Below are positions 8,356 to 16,074 of a DNA stretch of 46,190 nt, one piece after another. The notes beneath the pieces are model-generated. The model saw only the letters and a program-made list of their open reading frames with translations. It searched no databases and was not told where the DNA came from. This DNA is from CAZNPW01 sp964575185. GTDB taxonomy: Bacteria > Pseudomonadota > Alphaproteobacteria > Rhodobacterales > Rhodobacteraceae. The stretch covers positions 1-46,190 of the forward strand of contig CAZNPW010000025.1 in assembly GCA_964575185.1 (NCBI GenBank). The letters are read 5' to 3'. A program made the position numbers and the translations under genes. Within the stretch, counting starts at the first letter, position 1; the number at the start of each line of letters is the position of its first letter.

Positions 8356-8374
8356 TCCGCCGCGGTGCGGCGGA
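8356..8374. terminator. Hairpin between efp and cckA, candidate bidirectional terminator
   Basis: TCCGCCGC-ggt-GCGGCGGA is a perfect 8-pair stem in the 214-base convergent gap between efp and cckA. There is no U-run on either strand, so intrinsic termination is uncertain. The rest of the gap shows no gene. Confidence 0.4.
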
Positions 8375-8433
8375 TCCGGCCCCGGTGAAGGGCGGCGCCT
8401 TGCGGTGGAGGCCCTGACCGCCGCGACCCCGCC

Positions 8434-10761
8434 TCAATGCAGCTGCGATGCCACCGTCCGCGTCAGGTCGTTGAGCGAGTAGGGTTTCGGCAGGAAGATG
8501 GAGTTCGGCACCCGGGCCTGGTTTTCGGACAGCACGTCCTCGGCGTAGCCCGAGACGAAGATCACCTTGGTCTCGGGCCGGCGTTCCAGCGCGCGCGACA
8601 CCCAGCTCGGGCCGTCCATGCCGGGCATCACCACGTCGGTGACGAAGACGTCGACCTTGAGGTCGGGGTCTTCGAGTTGTTCGAGCGCGTCCTCGGCCGT
8701 CGCGGCCTCGAGCACCTGGTAGCCGCGGAGCTGCAGCGCGCGGACGGCGAAGGCGCGGACCGGGGCCTCGTCCTCGACCACCATCACGACGCCGTCGCCG
8801 GGTTGCTCGGGCAGGAGGTCGGGCGTGACCACGGCGCTGGAGTGGATCGCGTCGGCGCTGTCGTTGATCGGGAAATAGATCGTGAAGTCGGTCCCCTGCC
8901 CCGGCGTGCTGTCCACGAAGATGAAGCCGCCCGACTGCTTGACGATGCCGTAGACGGTGGAGAGGCCGAGGCCGGTGCCTTCGCCCGGGCGCTTGGTGGT
9001 GAAGAAGGGCTCGAAGATCTTGTCGATCTTGTCGGCGGGGATGCCGTGGCCGGTGTCGCTGACCCGGATCACGGCGTAGTCGCCGGGCGGGAGACGGGCG
9101 CGGTCGCGGACCATCTCCTCCGCCAGCGTGACGGCTTCGGTCGTGATGCGGATCACGCCGCCGTCGGCCATCGCGTCGCGGGCGTTCACGACGAGGTTCA
9201 TGATGACCTGTTCGAGCTGCCGGCGGTCGGCGCGGATCGCGCCGAGGTCGGGCGCGTGCGCGAGGCGGAGGCGGATCTTCTCGCCGACCAGCCGGTTCAG
9301 CAGGTGGCTCATGTCGGACAGCACGTCGGGGAGTTCGATCCGCTGCGGCTTTAGCGTCTGCTTGCGCGAATAGGCGAGAAGCTGGCCCACCACCGCCGCC
9401 GCGCGGTTGGCGTTCTGCGAGATCTGCGTCAGGTCGCCGTAGTCGGCGTCCCCCGCCCCGTGGCGCAGGAGGAGGAGGTCGCAGTGGCCCGAGATCGCGG
9501 TCAGCAGGTTGTTGAAGTCGTGCGCGACGCCGCCGGCGAGCTGGCCGATGGCGTGCATCTTCTGGCTCTGCACGATCTGCGCCTCGAGCGTCTTGAGCGC
9601 GGTCGCGTCGTTCAAAACCGCGAGCACGCCCGGACGGCCGCGGTCGACGACGCGCTGGAGGGTGATCTGCAGGAAGGTTTCGGCCGGCACGGTCAGCGCC
9701 CGCAGCACCTCGGCCCGGTTCGGCGCGCGGTCGTGGAGCACGTCGACGAGCCAGTCGGTGACCGGACGGCCGAGCCCGTCGAACAGTTCGTGGAACATCC
9801 CCCCCGTGCCTTCGGAAAGGCCGAGCAGATCGCGCGCGGCGCGGTTCGCCGCGATCAGCGTGCCGTCGGAGGCGAAGCGCATGAGCGCCACCGGCGCCTG
9901 TTCGAAATCGGTGAGGTCGCGCGGCGGGCCGTCGGAGGTGACGGGCAGAAGGTAGATCTCGCGCCGGTCGCCCGCACCCTCGACCTCGGCCAGGATGGCG
10001 CGGAGCGGGCCTTCGGGTCCGGTGACCGTGACCTCCTCGCCCGAGCGCGGCGACACCTCGGCGAAGAGCTGGTCGAGCCGCCGCGGGCGGCCCCCGGCGA
10101 TGCGCCGCATCGCCTCGTTCGAGAACAGGATCACGCCGGCGCGGTTGGCGACGAGCATCGGCAGGCTGAGCCCTTCGGCCCCGCGGCCGACGCCGGCGCG
10201 ATCCTGGAACTCCTCCAGCCGCCAGAGGAAGCGGCGGTCGGTCTGCTTGTGGACGGCGAGGCGCAGGTGGCCGCGGCGGGTCACGACATCCTCGCGCGCC
10301 TGGCCCGCGTGGCCCGCGCGGTTCTGCAGGCGGTAGAGGAGCGCGCCGGGGTTGGCGAAGTGGTCGCCCATCGCGTGCACCATGGTGTCGCCCGCGCGGT
10401 TGCCGAAGCGGTCGCGCGCGGCCTGGTTCATCCAGGTGATCTGGCCGAGATCGTCGGTGGAGAAGCAGGGCGTGGCATCGCGGTCGACGAGCGCCTGCAC
10501 CGCGGCCTCGGCCCGCTGGGCCTGGCCGCCGCCGACGCGGGCGAGGATGCGCAGCACGACCACGGTGCCGATCAGCCCGACCGACGACGCGAGCGCCAGC
10601 GCCGCGACGATGGGCACGGGCACCACCCAGGCGAGCACCCCGCACAGGACGCCGAGCGCGAGAACCGCCGGTCCGCGCCCGGCGAGCGCGCGGGCGGTTC
10701 CCGACATCTCCGTCAGTTGCGTGGAAAGCGTCACCGAAGGCCCCGGACCGGAATCACCCAT
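8434..10761 (-). CDS. cckA: Hybrid histidine kinase/phosphatase CckA
   Basis: Membrane kinase that drives phosphorylation of CtrA through ChpT in alphaproteobacteria. The 775-residue protein has two membrane segments near the N-terminus (about 30-75), PAS-like regions (about 90-385), a HisKA domain with VAHDFNNLLTAISGHCDLLL (phospho-acceptor His414), a GHKL ATPase domain (NLVVNARDAM, DTGHGIP, GTGLGLSTVYGI), and a C-terminal receiver with VTDVVMPGMDG (Asp709) and LPKPYSLNDL. This order and these motifs are diagnostic of CckA. I place the start at ATG 10761: the only longer frame begins at TTG 10812 and would run through a CtrA-type box at 10782-10796. It is the last gene on this strand before efp. 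ChpT and CtrA are not in the window. Confidence 0.93.
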   Translation of the reverse strand: MGDSGPGPSVTLSTQLTEMSGTARALAGRGPAVLALGVLCGVLAWVVPVPIVAALALASSVGLIGTVVVLRILARVGGGQAQRAEAAVQALVDRDATPCFSTDDLGQITWMNQAARDRFGNRAGDTMVHAMGDHFANPGALLYRLQNRAGHAGQAREDVVTRRGHLRLAVHKQTDRRFLWRLEEFQDRAGVGRGAEGLSLPMLVANRAGVILFSNEAMRRIAGGRPRRLDQLFAEVSPRSGEEVTVTGPEGPLRAILAEVEGAGDRREIYLLPVTSDGPPRDLTDFEQAPVALMRFASDGTLIAANRAARDLLGLSEGTGGMFHELFDGLGRPVTDWLVDVLHDRAPNRAEVLRALTVPAETFLQITLQRVVDRGRPGVLAVLNDATALKTLEAQIVQSQKMHAIGQLAGGVAHDFNNLLTAISGHCDLLLLRHGAGDADYGDLTQISQNANRAAAVVGQLLAYSRKQTLKPQRIELPDVLSDMSHLLNRLVGEKIRLRLAHAPDLGAIRADRRQLEQVIMNLVVNARDAMADGGVIRITTEAVTLAEEMVRDRARLPPGDYAVIRVSDTGHGIPADKIDKIFEPFFTTKRPGEGTGLGLSTVYGIVKQSGGFIFVDSTPGQGTDFTIYFPINDSADAIHSSAVVTPDLLPEQPGDGVVMVVEDEAPVRAFAVRALQLRGYQVLEAATAEDALEQLEDPDLKVDVFVTDVVMPGMDGPSWVSRALERRPETKVIFVSGYAEDVLSENQARVPNSIFLPKPYSLNDLTRTVASQLH

Positions 10762-10781
10762 CCACTCAACGCCACCATCCG

Positions 10782-10796
10782 TTAACGCGGGCTTAA
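10782..10796 (-). promoter_or_regulatory. CtrA-type binding box upstream of cckA
   Basis: On the minus strand the sequence is TTAA-GCCCGCG-TTAA followed by C, an exact match to the classical full CtrA box TTAA-N7-TTAAC. It lies 20 bases upstream of the cckA ATG in the 61-base gap after the methyltransferase gene. In sequence this GC-rich a chance match is unlikely. CckA controls CtrA activity, so the site suggests feedback of CtrA on its own kinase. Confidence 0.65.
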
Positions 10797-10822
10797 GCTG
10801 CCCCCGGCGCAACCGCAGCGTG

Positions 10823-11968
10823 TCACATCCGGCGAAAGAGCGACAGGAAAAACCCGTCGTGGCCGTCCACCGGCGACCAGGCGCGGCGGTCGCCCGGCTG
10901 CCAGCCCGGGGTATCCAGGAAGCGCTCCGCGGCGTCGTCGTTTTCGGCCACCAGCACCGAGCAGGTCGCGTAGGCGAGCCAGCCGCCGGGCGCGACCTGC
11001 GCCGCGGCGTCGAGCAGGACGCGGGCCTGCAGCGCCTGCAGCTCCTCGAGCCGCGCGGGCGTCAGCCGCCACTTGCCCGCCGGGTCGCGCCGCCAGCTTC
11101 CCGAACCGGAACAGGGCGCGTCGGCGAGCACCAGGCCGAAGCCGCCCCGTGGCCGGTCGGCGAGCGCGACGCGCGCGCCGGCGCGGGCGGCGCGGGCGGG
11201 CAGGTCGCGCATCCGCGCGGGGTTCGCGTCGTGGGCGGTGACGGGGACCCCGGTCAGCGCCGCGAGGGCCAGCGTCTTGCCCCCGCCGCCGGCGCAGTAG
11301 TCGAGCACGCGCATGCCCCTGGCGAGCGGCAGCGCGAGGACCACGGCCTGCGAGGCGGCGTCCTGGAGCTCCACGAGGCCGGCGGCAAAGGCGGCGCTGC
11401 GGTCGGTCTTCGACGCGCCCCCGGTGACCCGCAGCGCGGTGGCGATGCCGTCGAGCGGCGCGGCGGCGATGCCGTCGCGGGCGAGGTCGGCGATGGCGGC
11501 GGCGCGGGTGGTGCGCCCGAGATTGACGCGCAGGAACACCGGCGCGCGGTGGCGCAGGGCGCGGGCGATGGCCTCGGCCTCGTCCGGGCTGCGGCCGCGG
11601 GTGAGGTGGGGCCAGAGCCAGGGGGGGAGGTCGCGCGCCTCCGCGACCGTGGGGGGGCGGCCGGCCTCGGCGGGCGTGACCGGCGCGGGGGCGTGGCGGG
11701 AGCCGGTAAACAGTGCATCCGGCTCCTGCCCGGCGGCGCGCAGGCCGCCCAGGACCAGCGCCCGGCCGGTGTCGCCGCCGCCCAGCGCGCCGAAGGACAG
11801 CCGGCAGCGCACGGCGTCGTGGACGAGGTCCCGCACCGCGGCGCGGTCGCCCGCGCCCGCGTAGCGCGCGCCCCGCGCCCAGCCGAGCAGCGCCTGCGCG
11901 AGCGGCGTGCCGGCAAGCCAGGCGTCGAGGATGCCGATCGCGGCGGCGGCGCGGGCGGGCGGGGTCAC
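10823..11968 (-). CDS. RsmB/NOL1-family RNA (cytosine-C5) methyltransferase
   Basis: Methylates a cytosine in rRNA using S-adenosylmethionine. Protein of 381 residues from GTG 11968, or 400 from ATG 12025. It has an N-terminal NusB-like helical part, the SAM loop LDYCAGGGGKTLALA, the active-site motif DAPCSGSGSWRRDP, and YATCSVLVAEND holding the second conserved cysteine. I prefer GTG 11968 (TPPARAAAAIGILDAWLAG) because the longer form would translate through the hairpins of repeat copy C. The best known relative is 16S rRNA m5C967 methyltransferase, but this divergent alphaproteobacterial branch is not certain to hit the same base, so I give no symbol. It lies downstream of guaB on the same strand. 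Confidence 0.85.
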   Translation of the reverse strand: MTPPARAAAAIGILDAWLAGTPLAQALLGWARGARYAGAGDRAAVRDLVHDAVRCRLSFGALGGGDTGRALVLGGLRAAGQEPDALFTGSRHAPAPVTPAEAGRPPTVAEARDLPPWLWPHLTRGRSPDEAEAIARALRHRAPVFLRVNLGRTTRAAAIADLARDGIAAAPLDGIATALRVTGGASKTDRSAAFAAGLVELQDAASQAVVLALPLARGMRVLDYCAGGGGKTLALAALTGVPVTAHDANPARMRDLPARAARAGARVALADRPRGGFGLVLADAPCSGSGSWRRDPAGKWRLTPARLEELQALQARVLLDAAAQVAPGGWLAYATCSVLVAENDDAAERFLDTPGWQPGDRRAWSPVDGHDGFFLSLFRRM

Positions 11969-11999
11969 GGCGTGCAGGGGGGCCTTCCGCCCCCCTCTG

Positions 12000-12059
12000 C
12001 GCCCCGAAGGGGCTTCGGGGCGCATTCACCCCCCGAGGATATTTCCGGGAAGATGAAGG
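12000..12059 (+). repeat. Intergenic repeat family I, copy C
   Basis: A perfect 10-pair hairpin CGCCCCGAAG-ggg-CTTCGGGGCG (12000-12022) is followed by a tail with CCCCCCGAGGATATTT and CCGGGAAGATGAAGG. The tail matches copy B (25749-25780). A second G6/C6 hairpin (11977-11995) adjoins it. It lies between guaB and the methyltransferase gene, both on the minus strand, so here the tail points against transcription. Confidence 0.7.
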
Positions 12060-12075
12060 CCATGCGCGGCGTTCT

Positions 12076-13521
12076 TCAGCCGACGCGGTAATTCGGGCTT
12101 TCGCGCGTGATCTGCACGTCGTGGACGTGGCTTTCGCGCAGGCCCGCGCCGGTGATGCGCACGAAGCCGCAGCCGCCGCGCATCGCGGCGACCGTGCGGT
12201 GGCCGGTGTAGCCCATGGCGGCGCGCAGGCCGCCGACCATCTGGTGCAGCACCGCCGCGACCGCGCCCTTGTAGGGCACCTGGCCCTCGATCCCTTCGGG
12301 CACGAGCTTGTCCGACGCCGCGTCCTTCTGGAAGTAGCGGTCGGCCGAGCCGCGGGCCATGGCGCCGAGCGAGCCCATGCCGCGGTAGGACTTGAAGCTG
12401 CGCCCGTTGTAGAGGATGACCTCGCCCGGGGCCTCGTCGGTGCCGGCGATGGCGCTGCCGACCATGGCGCAGGAGGCGCCTGCGGCGATGGCCTTGGCGA
12501 AGTCGCCGGAATACTTGATGCCGCCGTCGGCGATGACGGGGATGTCGCCCGCCGCACCCGCGGCGTCCATGATCGCGGTCAGCTGCGGCACGCCCACGCC
12601 CGCGACGATGCGGGTGGTGCAGATCGACCCCGGGCCGATGCCGACCTTGACCGCGTCGGCCCCGGCGGCGATGAGCGCGCGGGTCGCCTCGGCGGTGGCG
12701 ACGTTGCCGGCCACGACCTGCACGTCGTTCGACAGCGCCTTGATCCGCTCGACGGCGCGCGCCACGCCCTCGCTGTGGCCGTGCGCGGTGTCGATCACCA
12801 CCATGTCGACGCCGGCGCGGATCAGCGCCTCGCTGCGGGCGAAGCCCGCGTCGCCCACGGTGGAGGCGGCGGCGACGCGCAGGCGGCCCGTCGCGTCCTT
12901 GCAGGCCTGGGGGTTCAGCACGGCCTTCTCGCTGTCCTTCAGCGTCAGAAGGCCGGTGAGGCGGCCGGCCGCGTCGGTGACGAGGAGCTTCTCGATCCGC
13001 CGCGCCTTCATCAGGCTGATCGCCTGGTCGCGGTCGACCGGCTCGCGCAGGATGGCGAGGTTGTCGGCGGTCATCATCGCCCGCACCGGGGTGCGGTCGT
13101 CGGAGGCGAAGCGCATGTCGCGGTTGGTGACGATGCCGACGACGCGGCCGTCCTGCACCACCGGAAAGCCGGTGATGGCGTAGCGGTCCATCAGCGCGCG
13201 GGCGTCGGCGAGCGTCTGGTCGGGGGTGAGCGTGACCGGGTTGTCGACGATGCCGCTCTCGAAGCGCTTGACGCGGCGGACCTCGTCGGCCTGGGCGGCG
13301 ATGTCGAGGTTGCGGTGGATCACCCCCATGCCGCCCGCCTGCGCCATGGCGATGGCCATGCGGCCCTCGGTCACCGTGTCCATCGCGGAGGACAAAAGCG
13401 GGATGGTCAGCCGGATCGCGCGGGTGACCTGCGTCGCCGTGTCGGCCTCGGCCGGCAGCACGCTCGACGCGGCCGGGACGAGGAGGACGTCGTCGAAGGT
13501 GAGCGCCTCGCGAATCTCCAT
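12076..13521 (-). CDS. guaB: Inosine-5'-monophosphate dehydrogenase
   Basis: Oxidises IMP to XMP with NAD+, the committed step to GMP. The 481-residue protein has the TIM barrel interrupted by two CBS domains (about 90-210, with GIVTNRDMRFA and GLLTLKDSEKA). The active-site loop is GIGPGSICTTRIVAGVG with the catalytic Cys. VIADGGIKYSGDFAKA and MVGSAIAGTDEAPGE are phosphate-binding segments. ATG at 13521 (MEIREALTFDDVLL) has GAGGA upstream and is the standard IMPDH N-terminus; an in-frame extension to 13662 is not conserved-looking. It is divergent from the glutamine amidotransferase gene at 13628 and is probably first in a minus-strand unit with the methyltransferase. Confidence 0.97.
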   Translation of the reverse strand: MEIREALTFDDVLLVPAASSVLPAEADTATQVTRAIRLTIPLLSSAMDTVTEGRMAIAMAQAGGMGVIHRNLDIAAQADEVRRVKRFESGIVDNPVTLTPDQTLADARALMDRYAITGFPVVQDGRVVGIVTNRDMRFASDDRTPVRAMMTADNLAILREPVDRDQAISLMKARRIEKLLVTDAAGRLTGLLTLKDSEKAVLNPQACKDATGRLRVAAASTVGDAGFARSEALIRAGVDMVVIDTAHGHSEGVARAVERIKALSNDVQVVAGNVATAEATRALIAAGADAVKVGIGPGSICTTRIVAGVGVPQLTAIMDAAGAAGDIPVIADGGIKYSGDFAKAIAAGASCAMVGSAIAGTDEAPGEVILYNGRSFKSYRGMGSLGAMARGSADRYFQKDAASDKLVPEGIEGQVPYKGAVAAVLHQMVGGLRAAMGYTGHRTVAAMRGGCGFVRITGAGLRESHVHDVQITRESPNYRVG

Positions 13522-13627
13522 GGGCTGGTCCTCGGCCGGTGGGGTGCGTTGCCGGGGGCCTGTGGCACCCCGGCGCGCCGAAGGCAAGGGCTTGCGCCCG
13601 GGCGGGGGGGTTGCGACACCTGCGGCC

Positions 13628-14323
13628 ATGCGCGTCGCGATCGTCGAGAACACCCTTGTCACCCATCATGGCCTGGTCGGCGTGGCGCTGCACGAGGCGG
13701 CGGCGGTGATCGACCTGTGGCGGCCGTTCGGCGACGGCGCGCTGCCGCCGCCCGGCGGGTTCGACGCGCTGGTCGTGTTCGGCGGCGAGCAGTCGGCGCT
13801 GGACGATGCAGCGCATCCCTATCTGCCGCGGCTGGCGGGGCTGATGGCCGAGACGGCGGCGCGGGGGCTGCCGGTGCTGGGCATCTGCCTCGGCGCGCAG
13901 ATCCTCGCGCGCGGGATGGGGGCGGAGAACCGGCTGGGCGGGGCGGTGGAGTTCGGCTGGTGCGACGTGGCCCTGCGGGCGGAGGCGGCGGGGGATGCGT
14001 TGCTGGGGGGCCTTCGCGGGACGATCACCGTGCCGCAGTGGCACGGCGATACCTTCACCCTGCCGCCGGGCGCGGTGCACCTGGCCGAAAGCGCGACAGC
14101 CCCCGTGCAGGCCTTCCGCGCCGGGCCGCGGGCTTGGGGGACGCAGTTCCACTTCGAGATCGACCGCGCCGCGATGGCCGACTGGGCCCGCTGCTTCCCC
14201 GCGGCCTGCGAGCGCCTGCATCCCGGCTGGGCGGCGGCGATGCCGGGGCTGGCGGCGACCCGGGGGGCCGCGGCGGATGCGACGGGGCTGGCGATGGCGC
14301 GGGCCTTCGTGGCGCAGGTCTGA
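13628..14323 (+). CDS. Class I glutamine amidotransferase (GuaA-like GATase domain protein)
   Basis: A stand-alone glutamine amidotransferase domain of 231 residues. The nucleophile elbow is LGICLGAQILA (Cys87), and GTQFHFEID supplies the His175 and Glu177 of the triad. FGGEQSALDD is the usual early GG motif. It resembles the free-standing GMP-synthase-like amidotransferases that act on gamma-glutamyl compounds or serve unknown partners. No synthetase partner is encoded beside it, although guaB is divergent. No Shine-Dalgarno sequence precedes ATG 13628; a weak promoter placed 7 bases upstream would make the transcript leaderless. Confidence 0.85.
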   Translation: MRVAIVENTLVTHHGLVGVALHEAAAVIDLWRPFGDGALPPPGGFDALVVFGGEQSALDDAAHPYLPRLAGLMAETAARGLPVLGICLGAQILARGMGAENRLGGAVEFGWCDVALRAEAAGDALLGGLRGTITVPQWHGDTFTLPPGAVHLAESATAPVQAFRAGPRAWGTQFHFEIDRAAMADWARCFPAACERLHPGWAAAMPGLAATRGAAADATGLAMARAFVAQV

Positions 14324-14331
14324 CCGCGGGG

Positions 14332-14378
14332 GACCGGTTCCTTCCAAGGAACCGGTCCGGTTTCTTGCAAGAAACCGG
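14332..14378. repeat. Intergenic palindrome family II, two tandem palindromes
   Basis: GACCGGTTCCTT-cc-AAGGAACCGGTC (14332-14357) is a perfect 12-pair inverted repeat. It is followed, sharing one base, by the perfect 22-base palindrome CCGGTTTCTTGCAAGAAACC plus GG (14357-14378). It lies between two co-directional genes. The same style of palindrome occurs at 20877-20944 and 36336-36359. It could end transcription or be a protein-binding or REP-like element. Confidence 0.8.
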
Positions 14379-14390
14379 GGCCTCGCCCGA

Positions 14391-14419
14391 TTGCGCCGTG
14401 CCCGGGACCGGCCTACGCT
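14391..14419 (+). promoter_or_regulatory. Candidate promoter of the MFS gene, possibly leaderless
   Basis: TTGCGC (14391-14396), a 17-base spacer and TACGCT (14414-14419) end 7 bases before ATG 14427, so transcription would start at or next to the start codon. No Shine-Dalgarno sequence is seen, which is consistent. Confidence 0.35.
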
Positions 14420-14426
14420 TGACAGC

Positions 14427-15632
14427 ATGACCGATGACCGCATCGCCCGCCGCAACGTCATGGTCCTGATCGCCGTGCAGGCGGTCGCCGGGGCGCAGCT
14501 GCCGATGATGTTCACCGTGGCGGCGCTGGTCGGCAACCGGCTGTCGCCGGTGCACTGCCTCGCCACGCTGGCGATCACCGCGATGGTGCTGGGCTCGATG
14601 CTCGCGGCGACGCCGCTGTCGGCCTTCATGGCGCGGCGGGGGCGGCGGGCGGGGTTCCTGCTCGGCGCGGGGGCGGGGACGCTCGGCGCAGGTCTCAGCG
14701 CGGCGGGGCTGTGGGCGGAGGACTTCTGGCTGTTCGCCGCGGGCGCGCTGTTCACCGGCGTCTACATGAGCGCGCAGGGCTTCTTCCGCTTCGCCGTGCT
14801 CGACACCGCGTCCGAGGGCTTCCGGCCGAAGGCCCTGTCCTGGGTCATGGCGGGGGGCCTCCTGTCGGCGGTCACCGGACCGCAGCTCGTGAAGCTGACC
14901 GCCGAGGCGACGGCGATCCCGTTCCTCGGCACCTACCTGACCGTCATCGCGCTGAACCTCGGCGGCGCGCTCCTGCTCGCGCTGCTCGCCGCGCCGCCCG
15001 GGGCGGTGCAGGCGGGCGCGCCGGGCGGGCCCGGCCGGGCGGAGCTTCTGGCGCGCCCGGGCATCCTCGTCGCCGTCGTCTGCGCCACGGTGAGCTATGC
15101 GCTGATGAACCTGGTGATGACCTCGTCGCCGCTCGCCGTCGTCGGCACCGGCTTCACGCCCGGCAACGCGGCGGACGTGGTGATGGCGCATGTGCTGGCG
15201 ATGTATCTGCCGTCGTTCTTCACCGGGCACCTGATCGCCCGCTTCGGCGCGCCACGGATCGTGGCGCTGGGCCTGGGGATCCTGGCGCTGTGCGCGGCCG
15301 TTGCGCTGGCCGGGGTGACGCTGCCGCATTTCTTCGTCGCGCTGGTCCTGCTGGGCCTCGGCTGGAACTTCGGCTTCATCGGCGCGACGGCGATGCTGTC
15401 GGCGGCCCATGCGCCCGAGGAGCGCGGCCGGGTGCAGGGCATAAACGACCTGATCGTGTTCGGCGGCGGGACCGTCGCGTCGCTGTCGTCGGGCGGGCTG
15501 ATGAACTGCGCGGGCGGCACCGTGGCGCAGGGCTGGCAGGCGGTGATCTGGTCGATGGCCCCGGCGCTGGCGGTCGCGGCGCTGGCGCTGCTGTGGCTGG
15601 TGCGGCGCGGCCCGGTCAGCCGCCGCGCGTGA
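14427..15632 (+). CDS. Major facilitator superfamily transporter
   Basis: A 401-residue membrane protein with about 12 hydrophobic segments and the MFS loop 2-3 signature in a variant form (FMARRGRRAGFLLGAGAG, about residues 68-85). Charged loops follow the positive-inside rule. The GxxxG-rich helices and length fit a small-molecule permease of the type labelled MFS transporter in Rhodobacterales. The substrate cannot be told from sequence. Its 3' end overlaps the convergent ccmH by 17 bases. It is preceded by the palindromes at 14332-14378. Confidence 0.85.
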   Translation: MTDDRIARRNVMVLIAVQAVAGAQLPMMFTVAALVGNRLSPVHCLATLAITAMVLGSMLAATPLSAFMARRGRRAGFLLGAGAGTLGAGLSAAGLWAEDFWLFAAGALFTGVYMSAQGFFRFAVLDTASEGFRPKALSWVMAGGLLSAVTGPQLVKLTAEATAIPFLGTYLTVIALNLGGALLLALLAAPPGAVQAGAPGGPGRAELLARPGILVAVVCATVSYALMNLVMTSSPLAVVGTGFTPGNAADVVMAHVLAMYLPSFFTGHLIARFGAPRIVALGLGILALCAAVALAGVTLPHFFVALVLLGLGWNFGFIGATAMLSAAHAPEERGRVQGINDLIVFGGGTVASLSSGGLMNCAGGTVAQGWQAVIWSMAPALAVAALALLWLVRRGPVSRRA

Positions 15633-16074
15633 GATCGTCGAGCCTGCGCGCCTCGGCCTCGGTCAGGTCGGGTTCGGCGGCCTGGCGGCGGCGGAAGGCG
15701 GTCAGCGCGATCAGGCCGCCGCCGAGCAGAAGCGCGGGGCCGGCCAGATACAGCACCCAGTTCGCGCCCCGGAGGGGCGGCGACAGCAGCACGAACTCGC
15801 CGTAGCGCGCGACCATGAAGTCGAGCACCTGCTGGTCGGTGTCCCCGGCGACCAGCCGTTCGCGCACCAGAAGCCGCAGGTCGCGGGCGACGGCGGCGTT
15901 GCTGTCGTCGATGTTCTCCGACCGGCAGACGACGCAGCGCAACTCGCGCGACAGATCGCGCGCGCGCGCCTCGAGCACCGGGTCGGCCAGCACCTCGTCG
16001 GGCAGCACGGCCGCGGCCGGCGTCGCGGCGGCGAGCAGCGCGAGGATCGCGGCGGCGAGGCGGGGCGAGGTCAT
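15616..16074 (-). CDS. ccmH: Cytochrome c-type biogenesis protein CcmH
   Basis: Thiol-reducing subunit of the cytochrome c haem lyase. The 152-residue protein has a cleavable signal peptide (about 1-22), a periplasmic three-helix domain with the redox motif RCVVCRSEN (Cys47 and Cys50) that reduces apocytochrome c, and one C-terminal membrane anchor (WVLYLAGPALLLGGGLIAL). This is the short single-domain form; no CcmI/NrfG-like TPR extension is fused. ATG overlaps the ccmF stop by four bases (16071-16074), so translation is coupled. Its 3' end overlaps the convergent MFS gene. Confidence 0.95.
   Translation of the reverse strand: MTSPRLAAAILALLAAATPAAAVLPDEVLADPVLEARARDLSRELRCVVCRSENIDDSNAAVARDLRLLVRERLVAGDTDQQVLDFMVARYGEFVLLSPPLRGANWVLYLAGPALLLGGGLIALTAFRRRQAAEPDLTEAEARRLDDLTRGG

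Noticed and set aside
8198..10645. An 815-codon minus-strand frame overlapping cckA
   Set aside because: A frame-shifted shadow of cckA made almost entirely of Arg, Pro, Gly and Ala.
12076..13662. Longer GuaB start at 13662
   Set aside because: The extra 47 residues do not look like an IMP dehydrogenase N-terminus, and ATG 13521 has a good ribosome site directly before MEIREALTFDD.
12026..14755. A 909-codon open frame on the minus strand covering guaB and the amidotransferase gene
   Set aside because: It is an out-of-frame shadow of guaB and the genes around it. Its product is Arg/Pro/His-rich low-complexity sequence, as expected in GC-rich DNA, while guaB and the amidotransferase show full family motifs.
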